From NCBI GenBank assembly GCA_018780645.1, contig JADMJJ010000002.1:241070-305069 (forward strand): 64,000 nucleotides of DNA, written 5' to 3'. Positions 7,673-16,259 of the stretch are shown here, one piece after another (position 1 is the stretch's first letter; each line of letters opens with the position of its first letter). A model generated the notes under the pieces. The model was not told where the DNA came from. It made no database searches and was given only the letters and a program-made list of their open reading frames with translations. The DNA is from Burkholderiaceae bacterium. Lineage in GTDB: Bacteria > Pseudomonadota > Gammaproteobacteria > Burkholderiales > Burkholderiaceae_C. The position numbers and the translations under genes are program-made.

Positions 7673-7885
7673 TCTGAGTGGACGAACCCGCTCGCCAACG
7701 CGGGCCCTCACGCAGTGTTCGGTCATCTCGCGGTTCCGATGGCCTGGCAATTTTTGCGAACGCGCCAGGTCGCCGATATCGGTCGCTGCCTTCGCTCGAA
7801 TGTCCCGAAACTGAAACTCCACGCCGCCAGTGCGCCGCACCTTGTCGAAGCGCGAGCGCAGCGCAAAGGTGCTCAGCGGCTTTCC
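7673..7885 (-). pseudogene. Tyrosine recombinase (phage-type integrase) C-terminal remnant
   Basis: Reading the minus strand from 7885 gives the last ~71 residues of a phage-type integrase. The text includes KPLSTFALRSRFDKVRRTGG, then FQFRDIRAKAATD (the box with the catalytic Arg), LPGHRNREM (box with the conserved His) and MTEHCVRARVGERVRPLR. In intact homologues the last box reads TEHYVR; here the nucleophilic Tyr is Cys (TGC), which abolishes strand cleavage. A stop codon (TGA) lies directly upstream in frame and the frame runs past the usual C-terminus, so this is a dead fragment. Its place 1 kb from the tRNA-Phe 3' end suggests the relic of an element integrated there. The rest of 7669-7972 holds only the leader of the next gene. 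Confidence 0.7.
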
Positions 7886-7972
7886 TCAAAACTCCGCACA
7901 CTTAACTAATTTTGCGTAGAGAATGACTTCCAGCCGGTCCAAATCGGCAGTATCGAAAGCAGGGGGAGAGTC

Positions 7973-10015
7973 ATGAAGAATCTAGCGCACGCGTTCAAAC
8001 GCGCCTGTATGACCATGCTCGTTTTCGGACTTGCAGCCTGTGGCGGGGGTGGCGGGGGTGGAGACACCACGGCGGCGCCTACGGGCACCGGGCTGATACC
8101 GCCGGCGCCTTCATTGGGCGAGACGATTCATGCTGACGCTGCGGTGCTGCGGCCGCTGCGTGCCGGCGCTACCTGGGTATACCGTGGACAAGACCGGCCG
8201 TACCCCAACGCAGCGGTACAGACCTATATCGACACCGTGACCCATGCAGCCACGGCGGACGGCGTGAAGGAAAGCGGCAGCAACCCTTTCAACAATGGCG
8301 AGGACGCCACGACGCTGTCTGCCGGCACCGGGACGATTCTCTCTCTGACGGCAGATCTGGGGATTGGCGCGACCCCGACGCCCTTGAGCATTGTCGAACT
8401 GCGCTCGCCTGTGCGCGTGAACGACCAGTACACGGTACTCGACAAACACTTCGACGATGCCGGCTCCGATGTCGACGGGGACAAGAAGAACGACAGCGTG
8501 GACATCGGCATCTATCGCCGGGTTGTCGGCACAGAGGACATCCAGCCTGAGAACCTGCCGCTCCTGCGCACGGTACGGGTGGACATGGTAGTGCTGGCGC
8601 GATTCAAGTACTCCTCCAATGGTCAGACCAGCCCAGTCCTGCAACTCGGTCTGCAATCGGCCTGGTACGCACCTGGCGTGGGCGTTGTGCGACAGCGTTT
8701 GCAGCTTCCCAGCACCACCTCCGGTGACCGGATTGCCGAGGAGACCCTGATTTCCTGGGACGGAGTGAGTGAAGGCTTGGGCTACACGACGCCCCATCGC
8801 GCTACTGTGCCGGCAGACGCGGGAGAGTTCGCTGGCCAATGGCTGCCCAGTCCACGCGCCGCCATCGCCTTCGACCAGCATGCCGTGCTGATGACGGGGC
8901 ACTTCAACGTCAATCGCTGCTGCTATGCCGTGCTCAGCACGATGGACCTGCGCGGCAAGCTGACGGGCATCCAGGTGCATGAAAAGCCGGCGAACTTCAT
9001 GCCCACCGACTTCCTGTTTCGCAATGGCAACGAGCTGGCGTGGATCCATGCTTCGCAGCTGAACGGGTTCTTGTTTTCCGTCGTGCGCTTCGACGCTTCT
9101 GGCAAGCTGCTGGGCCCGGCACAAGGGGCTCCGTTGGAGCTGCGCAGTTCCGGCGAGCCCGCCGAGAGCGTGACCTCGGTCACCTTCGCCAGCGACGCCA
9201 CGGGTATCTGGGCGGTTTGGGTGCGCAGGCATGTGGTGGTGAACGGCAACAGCGTGACGATGAGCGAGCAGCTTGTGGCGCAGAAGTTCGATTTCTCGGG
9301 CAAGGCGATCACACAGGAGGTACAGATCAAGGACTGGGGCAGGATGATTGCCAGCAATGTGCGGGTCACTGCGGTTGTCAACGCGCATCAATTGGCGGTC
9401 AGCTGGCGCGGCGGGCCCGATGTAGGCGCCCAAGCAATCAGCTACGCAGTCCTGGCGGCGCCATTCAGTCAGCCGGTCCTCAAGCTGCTGACGCCCGAGC
9501 TCCTGGCTAATGAGCTTCTCGTGGACCTGGGTTCCAGCGTGGGGTTCCTTTGGAGCGCCCCCTATCAATGGACGGGCTCCATCGACCCGAACCGAACGAC
9601 GCTCGCCTATGGCGCTAGGCTTGATACGGCAGCAAACCCTGTGCTGACGACGGGCAACTTGCTGTCGAATGAGGCGCTGTCGCGCAGCTGGGGAGGCCCC
9701 TTGCTGGCCACCGCCGGCGCTGCAGTCTCGGAGAACGGCGCCAGCCTGCTGGTCTTTGCGCCGGTATACGACAAGTTCTGGGCTGACGAGGGCTACTCGG
9801 GCGGCGTAAATGTGCTGGCCGAACTGAGCCTCGCCGGCACACAGCCGCTTTCCCTCGCATCGGCGAAGATCACCCGGCTACCAGGCTCCACATCGTCTGG
9901 CCCGTGGGACAAGGACCTTCAGTACGTCCGCAGGATTCTGGTCTTCCCGGGACGCGTGCTGGTGTTCGGCGGGTATGAATCTGCGCTGGTCACCAGCGTG
10001 GTCTGGCGGCGCTGA
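7973..10015 (+). CDS. Large putative lipoprotein of unknown function
   Basis: A 680-residue protein with a lipoprotein signal peptide (MKNLAHAFKRACMTMLVFG, then the lipobox LAAC with Cys24) followed by a poly-Gly tether of seven residues. The ATG at 7973 has a strong GGGGGAGAG ribosome binding site. The mature part is rich in beta-type segments, with an acidic VDGDKKNDSVD stretch near residue 165 that could bind calcium, and otherwise no motif I recognise. It would be anchored to the outer or inner membrane by N-acylated Cys. No operon partner: the neighbours are the integrase remnant upstream and a convergent Fic gene. Confidence 0.8.
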   Translation: MKNLAHAFKRACMTMLVFGLAACGGGGGGGDTTAAPTGTGLIPPAPSLGETIHADAAVLRPLRAGATWVYRGQDRPYPNAAVQTYIDTVTHAATADGVKESGSNPFNNGEDATTLSAGTGTILSLTADLGIGATPTPLSIVELRSPVRVNDQYTVLDKHFDDAGSDVDGDKKNDSVDIGIYRRVVGTEDIQPENLPLLRTVRVDMVVLARFKYSSNGQTSPVLQLGLQSAWYAPGVGVVRQRLQLPSTTSGDRIAEETLISWDGVSEGLGYTTPHRATVPADAGEFAGQWLPSPRAAIAFDQHAVLMTGHFNVNRCCYAVLSTMDLRGKLTGIQVHEKPANFMPTDFLFRNGNELAWIHASQLNGFLFSVVRFDASGKLLGPAQGAPLELRSSGEPAESVTSVTFASDATGIWAVWVRRHVVVNGNSVTMSEQLVAQKFDFSGKAITQEVQIKDWGRMIASNVRVTAVVNAHQLAVSWRGGPDVGAQAISYAVLAAPFSQPVLKLLTPELLANELLVDLGSSVGFLWSAPYQWTGSIDPNRTTLAYGARLDTAANPVLTTGNLLSNEALSRSWGGPLLATAGAAVSENGASLLVFAPVYDKFWADEGYSGGVNVLAELSLAGTQPLSLASAKITRLPGSTSSGPWDKDLQYVRRILVFPGRVLVFGGYESALVTSVVWRR

Positions 10016-10182
10016 CGCGCGGAGTGCAGAACTTGTTGACGTCGCTCGATGAGCCTCAGCCACGCTGCTGTTGCTCGTCGCGGCCGCCACATCGCCTCGC
10101 TGCAATGCAGCGTCGCGCGGACCCTCTCTCTTGATTTTCGACACATCGGTCTGCCGCTGATCTATTTCGCCGCCGGCGCCCT

Positions 10183-11730
10183 TCACCCCCCCGGCCGCGC
10201 CAACGGCGCGCCAGTCTGCCCTCGAGTCAGCCCCGCCACGAACTCGGCCAACGGCACGATGTCCTGAAACGAACTCGCCCGCTCCAATGCCCGCATATAG
10301 GCATCGCGTTGCTCCACCGGGATGACAGTCCAGACATAGCCGCCGGTGACCAGCATCGCGTTCATCAGAAACCGGGCGAGGCGGCCGTTGCCGTCCATGT
10401 AGGGGTGGATGTACACGAACAGGAAATGCCCGAGCACGGCGCGTGCGGCCGGGTGAGGCTCCCGCTCGATCAGATCGAACAGCACGGGCATGCAGTCGCG
10501 TACGGCCTCCTTGGCCAGCGGCACGTGCATGGCGCCGCGAATGTAGACTTGGTCATTGCGCCAGCCCGCCAGGTCCGATGGCTTGAGCAGACCTGCGACG
10601 ACGCTCGGGCTGAACAGGGCGCGGTACCAGGCGCCAAGGGCATCGCGAAGCCCCGAGACGCCGCCCTGCGCGTCGATGCTCTGACCGATGAAGGCCTTCA
10701 CCAGCTTGTGAGCCTCGAAGTAGCCCTTGGCCGCCATGGCATCGCGCGGCTCACGGTCCGTGCCGTCGGGGTTCCAGTCGCCGGCACGCACCCGCTCAAT
10801 GAGTTCAGGCGTGGCCCGATAGCCTTCGATGGACAGCGAGTGGTAGGCGTCGGCCACATACCGGGCCTCCACATCATCCAGGGTCTGCGCCGCATGGGTT
10901 GGCGCGGCACCCGGCTCAGGAAACGCCCGAACCACGGCATCGCGCATCTGCGCCCAGGTCAGCCGCAGCCGTTGCACATAGGGCGACTCGGCCCGCCCGC
11001 CCGGCAGAGGGCTGACCGGCACGTCAAAGGGCGAAGCCTCTTGCACGGTGTAGTCGGCGCTGCGCATGGTCTCCACGATGGCTGTGGCGCCTTCGTCCCT
11101 GCCCAGCACCCGCAAAGCGCCGGCCAGCCGCCCGGCGATGACGGAATGCGAGCCGTCCAGCAACAGCTGCAGCAACTCGGTCTCGTCCACCATGCCGAGT
11201 GCGATGCGCGCGGCCATGGGCTGCTGGCTGAAGAAGCCAGGCCCGACCGCAACCAGCGCGGCGGCCAGGCCCACCACCCTCAAGCCCTGTTCGGCCGACT
11301 CTGCCTGAGAGGGCCAAAGCTTGGGCGCTCGGTAGAGGAACAGCGAACACTCATGGGGCAGGCTCACCCGCTGGTTGTTGCCGTCGCTGGACCAAATCTG
11401 CAGTTGGCGAGGCAGCGACCGCTCTCCCGAACGCAGCAGCAAGGACTGCTCTGGGCTCAGGTGCCAGGCACTACCGAAGCGGTCATCGCAATAGCCGGCC
11501 ACGAAGTCGCGCATGCCTGCGAACCAGGCCGCCGTGCCGCCCGCCACCTGCTCGCCAGGACGTGCCGGCAGGTACCAGCCCTTGAGCACCTCATCGAGAA
11601 ACCCTGCGCGCACCAGCCGCTCGCGATGCGTGCGGGTGAGTTGCGCGCCGCGCACGACTCGATAGCCCTGACCCTGCAGGGACGCGAGCAGGCTCAGGGA
11701 ATCTGCCAGTTTTTCGTTCGGAGGCGGCAT
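10183..11730 (-). CDS. Fic-domain AMP-transferase with N-terminal AbiEi-like domain
   Basis: A 515-residue protein. The C-terminal half carries the Fic active-site motif HPYMDGNGR (His442 to Arg450), which transfers AMP from ATP to a target hydroxyl. An autoinhibitory glutamate motif of the (S/T)xxxE(G/N) type lies at Ser298-Glu302-Gly303, before the Fic core, making this a self-inhibited class II Fic protein. The N-terminal ~200 residues (VRRGA-type wing, LVRAGFLDEVLKGWYLPARP, WHLSPEQSLLLRSG) resemble AbiEi/DUF6088-type antitoxin winged-helix proteins. The start at 11730 is followed upstream by inverted GAGAC repeats, which fits autoregulation by the N-terminal domain. No separate antitoxin gene is present. 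Target unknown. Confidence 0.88.
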   Translation of the reverse strand: MPPPNEKLADSLSLLASLQGQGYRVVRGAQLTRTHRERLVRAGFLDEVLKGWYLPARPGEQVAGGTAAWFAGMRDFVAGYCDDRFGSAWHLSPEQSLLLRSGERSLPRQLQIWSSDGNNQRVSLPHECSLFLYRAPKLWPSQAESAEQGLRVVGLAAALVAVGPGFFSQQPMAARIALGMVDETELLQLLLDGSHSVIAGRLAGALRVLGRDEGATAIVETMRSADYTVQEASPFDVPVSPLPGGRAESPYVQRLRLTWAQMRDAVVRAFPEPGAAPTHAAQTLDDVEARYVADAYHSLSIEGYRATPELIERVRAGDWNPDGTDREPRDAMAAKGYFEAHKLVKAFIGQSIDAQGGVSGLRDALGAWYRALFSPSVVAGLLKPSDLAGWRNDQVYIRGAMHVPLAKEAVRDCMPVLFDLIEREPHPAARAVLGHFLFVYIHPYMDGNGRLARFLMNAMLVTGGYVWTVIPVEQRDAYMRALERASSFQDIVPLAEFVAGLTRGQTGAPLARPGG

Positions 11731-11733
11731 CGG

Positions 11734-11758
11734 GAGACGGTCTCACTACTCTTGAGAC
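11734..11758. promoter_or_regulatory. Overlapping inverted repeats upstream of the Fic gene
   Basis: GAGAC-G-GTCTC (11734-11744) overlaps GTCTCA-N7-TGAGAC (11740-11758), giving three alternating copies of the same half-site 4-28 bp upstream of the Fic start codon at 11730. The arrangement is typical of an autoregulatory operator. Recognition by the AbiEi-like N-terminal domain is inferred. Confidence 0.5.
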
Positions 11759-11843
11759 ATATCATCACACTAATTTGACGCTTTTCCAACGCACTATTTA
11801 TATGTTGCACGGACGCCATCCACGCGAACCGGTGGCCCCCAGA

Positions 11844-12890
11844 TCAGCGAGCCGAGCTCGCGCGAAAGAACCCCCAAACCACCTCATTCGCATCCAACGC
11901 CCTCGACGCTCCTTCCTTCCCCCGCCGCACCGTCTTGGCGCCTGGCCAGGAATGCCCGCCATCGTCTGTGACGCACAGCTGCACCGTCGCGCCACCCGCG
12001 CAACCCGTGTAGGCCTCGCAGAACGCCCCCGGCCGCTCCAGGATGCGCTTCGGCGCTGAATCGCACTGCACGCGCCTCACCCACCGCGCCATAGTCTCCG
12101 GCACAGAGACGAAATCCGTGACCTTCGAGGTGTCGCGGAAGGCGTCCTGGCCTGCGCCGCCATTGAACAGCACATGGGTGTCGTCCCTGGCGTGGATGTG
12201 CAGGACCGAGACTGGCCTCGACGGCGTGCAGGTCAGGGTGGCGTCGGTGCCGGCCACCGAGGCGACCGCCCGGAAGACGTCGGGCGCCTCACAGGCGAGG
12301 CGGTGGCTCATCATGCCGCCATTGGACATGCCGGTGGCAAAGACGCGGGCGCTATCGATATTGAGCTGCTGCCTGACAGCGGCGACAAGGGCTCGGGCGA
12401 AACCGACGTCGTCGACCTTGCGGTCCCCCGCGTCGCCGCAGCAGCTGCCGGCGTTCCAGGTGGCGAACTTGCCGCCGGGCAGCTTGCTGTAGCCGTTGGG
12501 AAAGACCACCACAAAGCCTTCGCGGTCGGCCTTGATGCCAAGTCCGTACTTCTCGTCGTCGGCCATGTACTCGGCATGCCCGCCTCCCCCGTGGAATGCG
12601 AGGACCAGGGGCGTCGGCCGGGTGGTGTCATAGCCCGGGGGCACATGCACCAGATACTTGCGGTTCGTCCCACCATGGCTCAGGTAGCGCGTGTGGGTGC
12701 CCGCGGTCAGCGGAGCAAGGGCCGAGGCGCTGGCATCCGCATCGGGCTTGGCGGCGCGGCGTTGCTCGACACGTTCCCGGAGGCGCTCCCGCAAGGTCGG
12801 CCCGCCCGGATCCTGGGCCTGCGCGACCGGCAGCAGGGTGAGGGCTGCAGCGAGCAGCACACCGAGGAGGGAAGCATCGCGCAGGCGCAT
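11844..12890 (-). CDS. Secreted PHB-depolymerase/feruloyl-esterase family protein (LpqC-like)
   Basis: A 348-residue alpha/beta hydrolase with a Sec signal peptide (LGVLLAAALTLLPVAQAQ). After a charged linker (residues ~30-60) comes the esterase fold: LVLAFHGGGGHAEYM (oxyanion region), GMSNGGMMSHRLAC (nucleophile Ser in GxSxG), HIHARDD (acid) and DDGGHSWPG (catalytic His). Several Cys pairs (AGSCCGDAG, GCAGGATVQLC) are typical of the exported PHB depolymerase family LpqC. It probably hydrolyses esters of polyhydroxyalkanoates or plant phenolic esters outside the cytoplasm. It stands alone between the Fic gene and a PEP-CTERM gene. Confidence 0.87.
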   Translation of the reverse strand: MRLRDASLLGVLLAAALTLLPVAQAQDPGGPTLRERLRERVEQRRAAKPDADASASALAPLTAGTHTRYLSHGGTNRKYLVHVPPGYDTTRPTPLVLAFHGGGGHAEYMADDEKYGLGIKADREGFVVVFPNGYSKLPGGKFATWNAGSCCGDAGDRKVDDVGFARALVAAVRQQLNIDSARVFATGMSNGGMMSHRLACEAPDVFRAVASVAGTDATLTCTPSRPVSVLHIHARDDTHVLFNGGAGQDAFRDTSKVTDFVSVPETMARWVRRVQCDSAPKRILERPGAFCEAYTGCAGGATVQLCVTDDGGHSWPGAKTVRRGKEGASRALDANEVVWGFFRASSAR

Positions 12891-12939
12891 GGGAGCGTTC
12901 TCCTTGCATCCAGCAACAGCCAGATGTCTCCCCGGGATG

Positions 12940-13650
12940 CTAGAGCATCCGCGCGCGGCGCCCGGCGCCGATCACCAGCAAGCCCATGCCCAGCAAGGCA
13001 TAGGTGCCAGGCTCGGGCACGGCGCTGGGCACATTCGTCGGTCCGAAGGTGTGCCACCAGCCCGAGACCGAGGTGGAGCTGCTGTTGGTGACGTCCATCG
13101 TGGCCAGCTTGTCGTAGAAGTGCGCATCGCTGTGCATGAAGATCAGGGCCGAGGCATTGCCGGGGCTCAGCTGCTCAAGCGAGTTGCCTGGGAAGTACAG
13201 GTCGCTGGGTTTGTAGAACTGCACATTGAAGCCCGGGCTGCTGGCCCAGGCGCCGTACTGGTAGGCACTGGTCGGGGCGATGTCGCCACCCAGGTCGGAA
13301 CGCCAGTTGAGGTCGATGGCAGGGGGCTTGGTGCTGAAACCGCCGACGCGCAGCTGGCCCACACCGGCCAGCGACGCCGGGGAGTTGAAGACCTGCCAGT
13401 AGAAGTCCAGCGTGCCGTCGCTGCGCCGCACCACCGACGACTCGACCAGCCCGGTGGCGATGGGCCGGTTCTGGTAGGGCTTGTAGGTGAAGCTCATCAC
13501 CATGCTGTCCAGCAGCACGCCTCCCGCCAGTGCCGGGTCGTTCAAAGCCGAGACGCCCGGCAGAAAAACGCTGTGGTCGGGCGTCAGCGTGACTGCCTGC
13601 GCAGCGGTAAAGGCCAGCGCCAGGGCAGCACTCAGGATGGTTGTTTTCAT
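12940..13650 (-). CDS. PEP-CTERM sorting-domain protein
   Basis: The ATG at 13650 (MKTTILSAALALAFTAAQA) gives a clean signal peptide and a 236-residue product; longer in-frame extensions lack sense. The C-terminus is a textbook PEP-CTERM anchor: VPEPGTYALLGMGLLVIG followed by the basic tail RRARML, the signal for exosortase-mediated sorting. The mature part is rich in Asn/Ser/Thr and aromatic residues, as in extracellular or biofilm-associated proteins of this class. No exosortase gene lies in the window, so processing must be encoded elsewhere. It is transcribed divergently from the dehydrogenase at 13823. Confidence 0.9.
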   Translation of the reverse strand: MKTTILSAALALAFTAAQAVTLTPDHSVFLPGVSALNDPALAGGVLLDSMVMSFTYKPYQNRPIATGLVESSVVRRSDGTLDFYWQVFNSPASLAGVGQLRVGGFSTKPPAIDLNWRSDLGGDIAPTSAYQYGAWASSPGFNVQFYKPSDLYFPGNSLEQLSPGNASALIFMHSDAHFYDKLATMDVTNSSSTSVSGWWHTFGPTNVPSAVPEPGTYALLGMGLLVIGAGRRARML

Positions 13651-13822
13651 GGGGTTTCCGGTGGTTGGACCCCAAGCATGGACGGGCCGGGTATCAGCGC
13701 CGCTTCCGTTCGGCGGCGGGCCGGTATCGTTTGTTTCAGGAGCTTGCCGGAGCAAGGCGCCAGGCTCTGGAGTACGCTGCGCACCTACAACCGTTGCCCA
13801 TCAACCCAGCCTCATCGACACC

Positions 13823-14854
13823 ATGACCACACCCATTCCCGCCACGCTGATCCCCGGCGACGGCATCGGCCCCGAGATCGTCGACGCCACCCTGGCCGCG
13901 CTTGATGCGCTGAAGGCTCCCTTCGAGTGGGACCGGCAGATCGCCGGCCTGGGCGGCGTGCAGGCCCATGGCGACCCGCTGCCGCAGGCGACGCTGGACA
14001 GCATCCGCCGCACGCGGCTGGCGCTGAAGGGCCCGCTGGAGACACCCTCGGGCGGCGGCTACCGGTCGTCCAATGTGCGCCTGCGCGAGGAGTTCCAGCT
14101 CTATGCCAATGTGCGCCCGGCCCGCACCATCATCCCGGGCGGCCGCTTCGACAACATCGACCTGCTGGTGGTGCGCGAGAACCTCGAGGGCCTCTACATC
14201 GGCCATGAGCACTATGTGCCCATCGACGGCGACCCCCACGCGGTGGCCATGGCCACCGGCGTCAACACGCGCCAGGGCAGCCGCCGCCTGCTGGAGTACG
14301 CCTTCGAGCTGGCGATTGCCACCGGCCGCAAGAAGGTGACCATCGTCCACAAGGCCAACATCATGAAGGCGCTGACCGGTCTGTTCCTGGAGACCGGCGA
14401 GGAGCTCTGGGCGCGCAAGTACAAGGGTCGCATCGAGCTGGACACCGTCATCATCGACGCCTGCGCGATGAAGCTGGTGCTGAACCCCTGGCAGTTCGAC
14501 GTGCTGGTGACGACCAATCTGTTCGGCGACATCCTGTCGGACCTGGTGGCCGGCCTGGTCGGCGGCCTGGGCATGGCGCCGGGCGCGAACATCGGCGCGG
14601 ACGCGGCGATCTTCGAGGCGGTGCATGGCTCCGCCCCCGACATTGCCGGCAAGGGCATTGCCAACCCGACGGCTCTGCTGCTGGCCGCGGCGATGATGCT
14701 GGACCACTGCAAGCTGACCGAGGAGGCGACACGGCTGCGCCAGGCGATAGATGCGACGCTGAACATCGACAAGGTGCGCACCGGCGATCTGGGCGGCAGC
14801 GCCAGCACCGCCGCCTATGCGCAGGCCCTGGTGAGCCGCATCAAGAACGGCTGA
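13823..14854 (+). CDS. NAD-dependent isocitrate/isopropylmalate dehydrogenase family protein
   Basis: The 343-residue enzyme begins IPATLIPGDGIGPEIVDATL, the hallmark of beta-decarboxylating dehydrogenases. LKGPLETPSGGGYRSSNV and EFQLYANVRPARTI (substrate Arg residues), IDLLVVRENLEGLYIGHE and TNLFGDILSDLVAGLVGGLG (metal-binding Asp residues) follow. EAVHGSAPDIAGKGIANP (cofactor loop) completes the fold. Length and the short N-terminus match the NAD-isocitrate dehydrogenase subfamily, which decarboxylates isocitrate to 2-oxoglutarate; 3-isopropylmalate or tartrate as substrate cannot be excluded. No leuCD neighbours, which argues against leucine synthesis. It appears monocistronic. Confidence 0.88.
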   Translation: MTTPIPATLIPGDGIGPEIVDATLAALDALKAPFEWDRQIAGLGGVQAHGDPLPQATLDSIRRTRLALKGPLETPSGGGYRSSNVRLREEFQLYANVRPARTIIPGGRFDNIDLLVVRENLEGLYIGHEHYVPIDGDPHAVAMATGVNTRQGSRRLLEYAFELAIATGRKKVTIVHKANIMKALTGLFLETGEELWARKYKGRIELDTVIIDACAMKLVLNPWQFDVLVTTNLFGDILSDLVAGLVGGLGMAPGANIGADAAIFEAVHGSAPDIAGKGIANPTALLLAAAMMLDHCKLTEEATRLRQAIDATLNIDKVRTGDLGGSASTAAYAQALVSRIKNG

Positions 14855-14898
14855 CGGTCCCTGCCCCAGCCCAGGGACCACCGCTGGAGCGGCCCGGG

Positions 14899-15327
14899 CT
14901 ATTTGACCTGCAAGCGACTGATGTACTCGAGCAGGGCGAGGATGCGGGCGCGCGTGTAGGCCTCGGGGTCGTAGGGCACCTCCATGTAGTACTCGGCCGC
15001 TTTGATCTTGTAGTCGCGGCCCCAGATGGGCATGTCGCGGGAGCCGTGAGTCGGCACGTTGGCACCGTCGATCACGTCGTAGAGCCGCGCCATAGGGAAC
15101 ACGCCGCCGTTCTGCTTGGCCAGCAGCGTGAGATCAGGCGGGCTTTTGCGCAGAAACTCGACGACCAGTCCGTTGCCCTTGGCGGACATGCCATGGCAGC
15201 TGGCGCAGTTGGCATCGAACTCTCGTTTGCCGAAGTCCAGCCGCTCCGGCTTGGTCTGGGCAAGGGCGGGGCCAATCAGCACAACGCAAGCCGAAATCGC
15301 GGTAAGCCATCTGAAAGTGATCTTCAT
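14899..15327 (-). CDS. Exported class I cytochrome c
   Basis: A 142-residue protein with a Sec signal (LTAISACVVLIGPALAQT) and one haem-binding CASCH motif at about residues 38-42. A distal Met ligand is likely in MARLYDVIDG or DMPIWGRDY. The ATG at 15327 is preceded on the minus strand by AGGAGAC; the TTG one codon upstream is less likely. It would be a periplasmic single-haem electron carrier. It is convergent with the dehydrogenase gene at 13823-14854 and has no oxidase or dehydrogenase partner, so its redox partner is unknown. Confidence 0.87.
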   Translation of the reverse strand: MKITFRWLTAISACVVLIGPALAQTKPERLDFGKREFDANCASCHGMSAKGNGLVVEFLRKSPPDLTLLAKQNGGVFPMARLYDVIDGANVPTHGSRDMPIWGRDYKIKAAEYYMEVPYDPEAYTRARILALLEYISRLQVK

Positions 15328-15472
15328 CAATGTCTCCTGCTACACAATTTACGGAAGTTTGAGTATGAGAATCGGCACGTTGCAGGCATTGACGGCAGTC
15401 AACCGAAGCTCATAGGCAGGCCTGGGCCGCCACCCCACCGCGGGTTTCTCCCGGGCCGCAGGTCGCCGTGAA

Positions 15473-15484
15473 TTTGTATGATGA
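15473..15484 (+). promoter_or_regulatory. Candidate FadR/GntR operator half-site upstream of the tetronate operon
   Basis: TTTGTATGATGA lies 5 bp before the ATG of the GntR gene. A closely similar sequence, TAATGGTATAATGA read on the minus strand, occurs at 23867-23880 ahead of the apionate module. Both share GTATRATGA and resemble the T-rich/GTAT core of FadR-subfamily operators. The role is inferred from the repetition and position. Confidence 0.35.
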
Positions 15485-15488
15485 CCCG

Positions 15489-16259
15489 ATGAATTCAATT
15501 CCATCGGCTTCGCTGACATCGCAGGGCCCGCGCCTGCAGGCCAGCCGCCTGTCGGACCGCCTGGCCGCGCTGCTGGCCGAGCAGGTGCAGGCTGGCAGTC
15601 TGGCGCCCGGCGACCGGCTGCCCACCGAGCAGCAGCTGGCCGAGCTGCACGGCGTGTCGCGCACCGTGGTGCGCGAGGCCGTACACCAGCTGAAGTCGCA
15701 GGGGCTGCTGATCTCGCGCCAGGGCTCGGGCGTCTATGTCGCTCCGCCGGCCACCAACAAGCCGCTGGCCTTCGACCCCGAGGTCCTGGAGTCGGTGCAG
15801 GCGGTGGCCCAGATCGTCGAGGTGCGCCGGGCGCTGGAGGGCGAGATCGCCGCGCTGGCGGCCGAGCGGGGCAACAGCCGGCAGGTGACGGCCATCAAAC
15901 GGGCCGAGAAGGCGTTGGAGGCCGCCGTGGCCGCCGGGCGCGATGGTGTCGACGAAGACCTGGCCCTGCACCGCGCGATTGCCGAGGCCTCGGGCAATCC
16001 GCAGTTCGGCCGGCTGCTGGGCTTTCTGGAGCAATACCTGCGCGAGGCGATGCGCGTGACGCGGGGCAATGAGGCCCGTCACCAGGGCTTTGCCGCCGCC
16101 GTGCGCGACGAGCATCACGCCATCGTCGAGGCCATCGCCGCCCGTGACGCCGCCACCGCCCGGCGCGCGGCCAGCAATCACATGGTGCAGGCGGCGCGCC
16201 GGCTTGAAATTGCCGGCGTGCTGACCGCGCCTGCTGCTGCAAAGGACAAACGGAAATGA
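15489..16259 (+). CDS. FadR-subfamily GntR transcriptional regulator of the tetronate operon
   Basis: The 256-residue protein has an N-terminal GntR winged helix (residues ~20-85; LPTEQQLAELHGVSRTVVRE, RQGSGVYV) and an all-helical FCD effector domain (ALEGEIAALAAERG, DLALHRAIAEASGNPQFGRL, HAIVEAIAARDAATARRAA). The FCD His/Asp residues imply a metal-assisted acid-sugar ligand. ATG 15489 is preferred over GTG 15468, since the latter would place the candidate operator within the coding sequence. It overlaps ltnD by 4 bp, so it heads and likely controls the downstream catabolic operon, probably as a repressor released by a tetronate. Confidence 0.9.
   Translation: MNSIPSASLTSQGPRLQASRLSDRLAALLAEQVQAGSLAPGDRLPTEQQLAELHGVSRTVVREAVHQLKSQGLLISRQGSGVYVAPPATNKPLAFDPEVLESVQAVAQIVEVRRALEGEIAALAAERGNSRQVTAIKRAEKALEAAVAAGRDGVDEDLALHRAIAEASGNPQFGRLLGFLEQYLREAMRVTRGNEARHQGFAAAVRDEHHAIVEAIAARDAATARRAASNHMVQAARRLEIAGVLTAPAAAKDKRK

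Noticed and set aside
13823..14854. 3-isopropylmalate dehydrogenase LeuB
   Set aside because: No leuC, leuD or other leucine genes adjoin it and the N-terminal and substrate-loop sequence fits NAD-isocitrate dehydrogenase better; kept at family level in the call.
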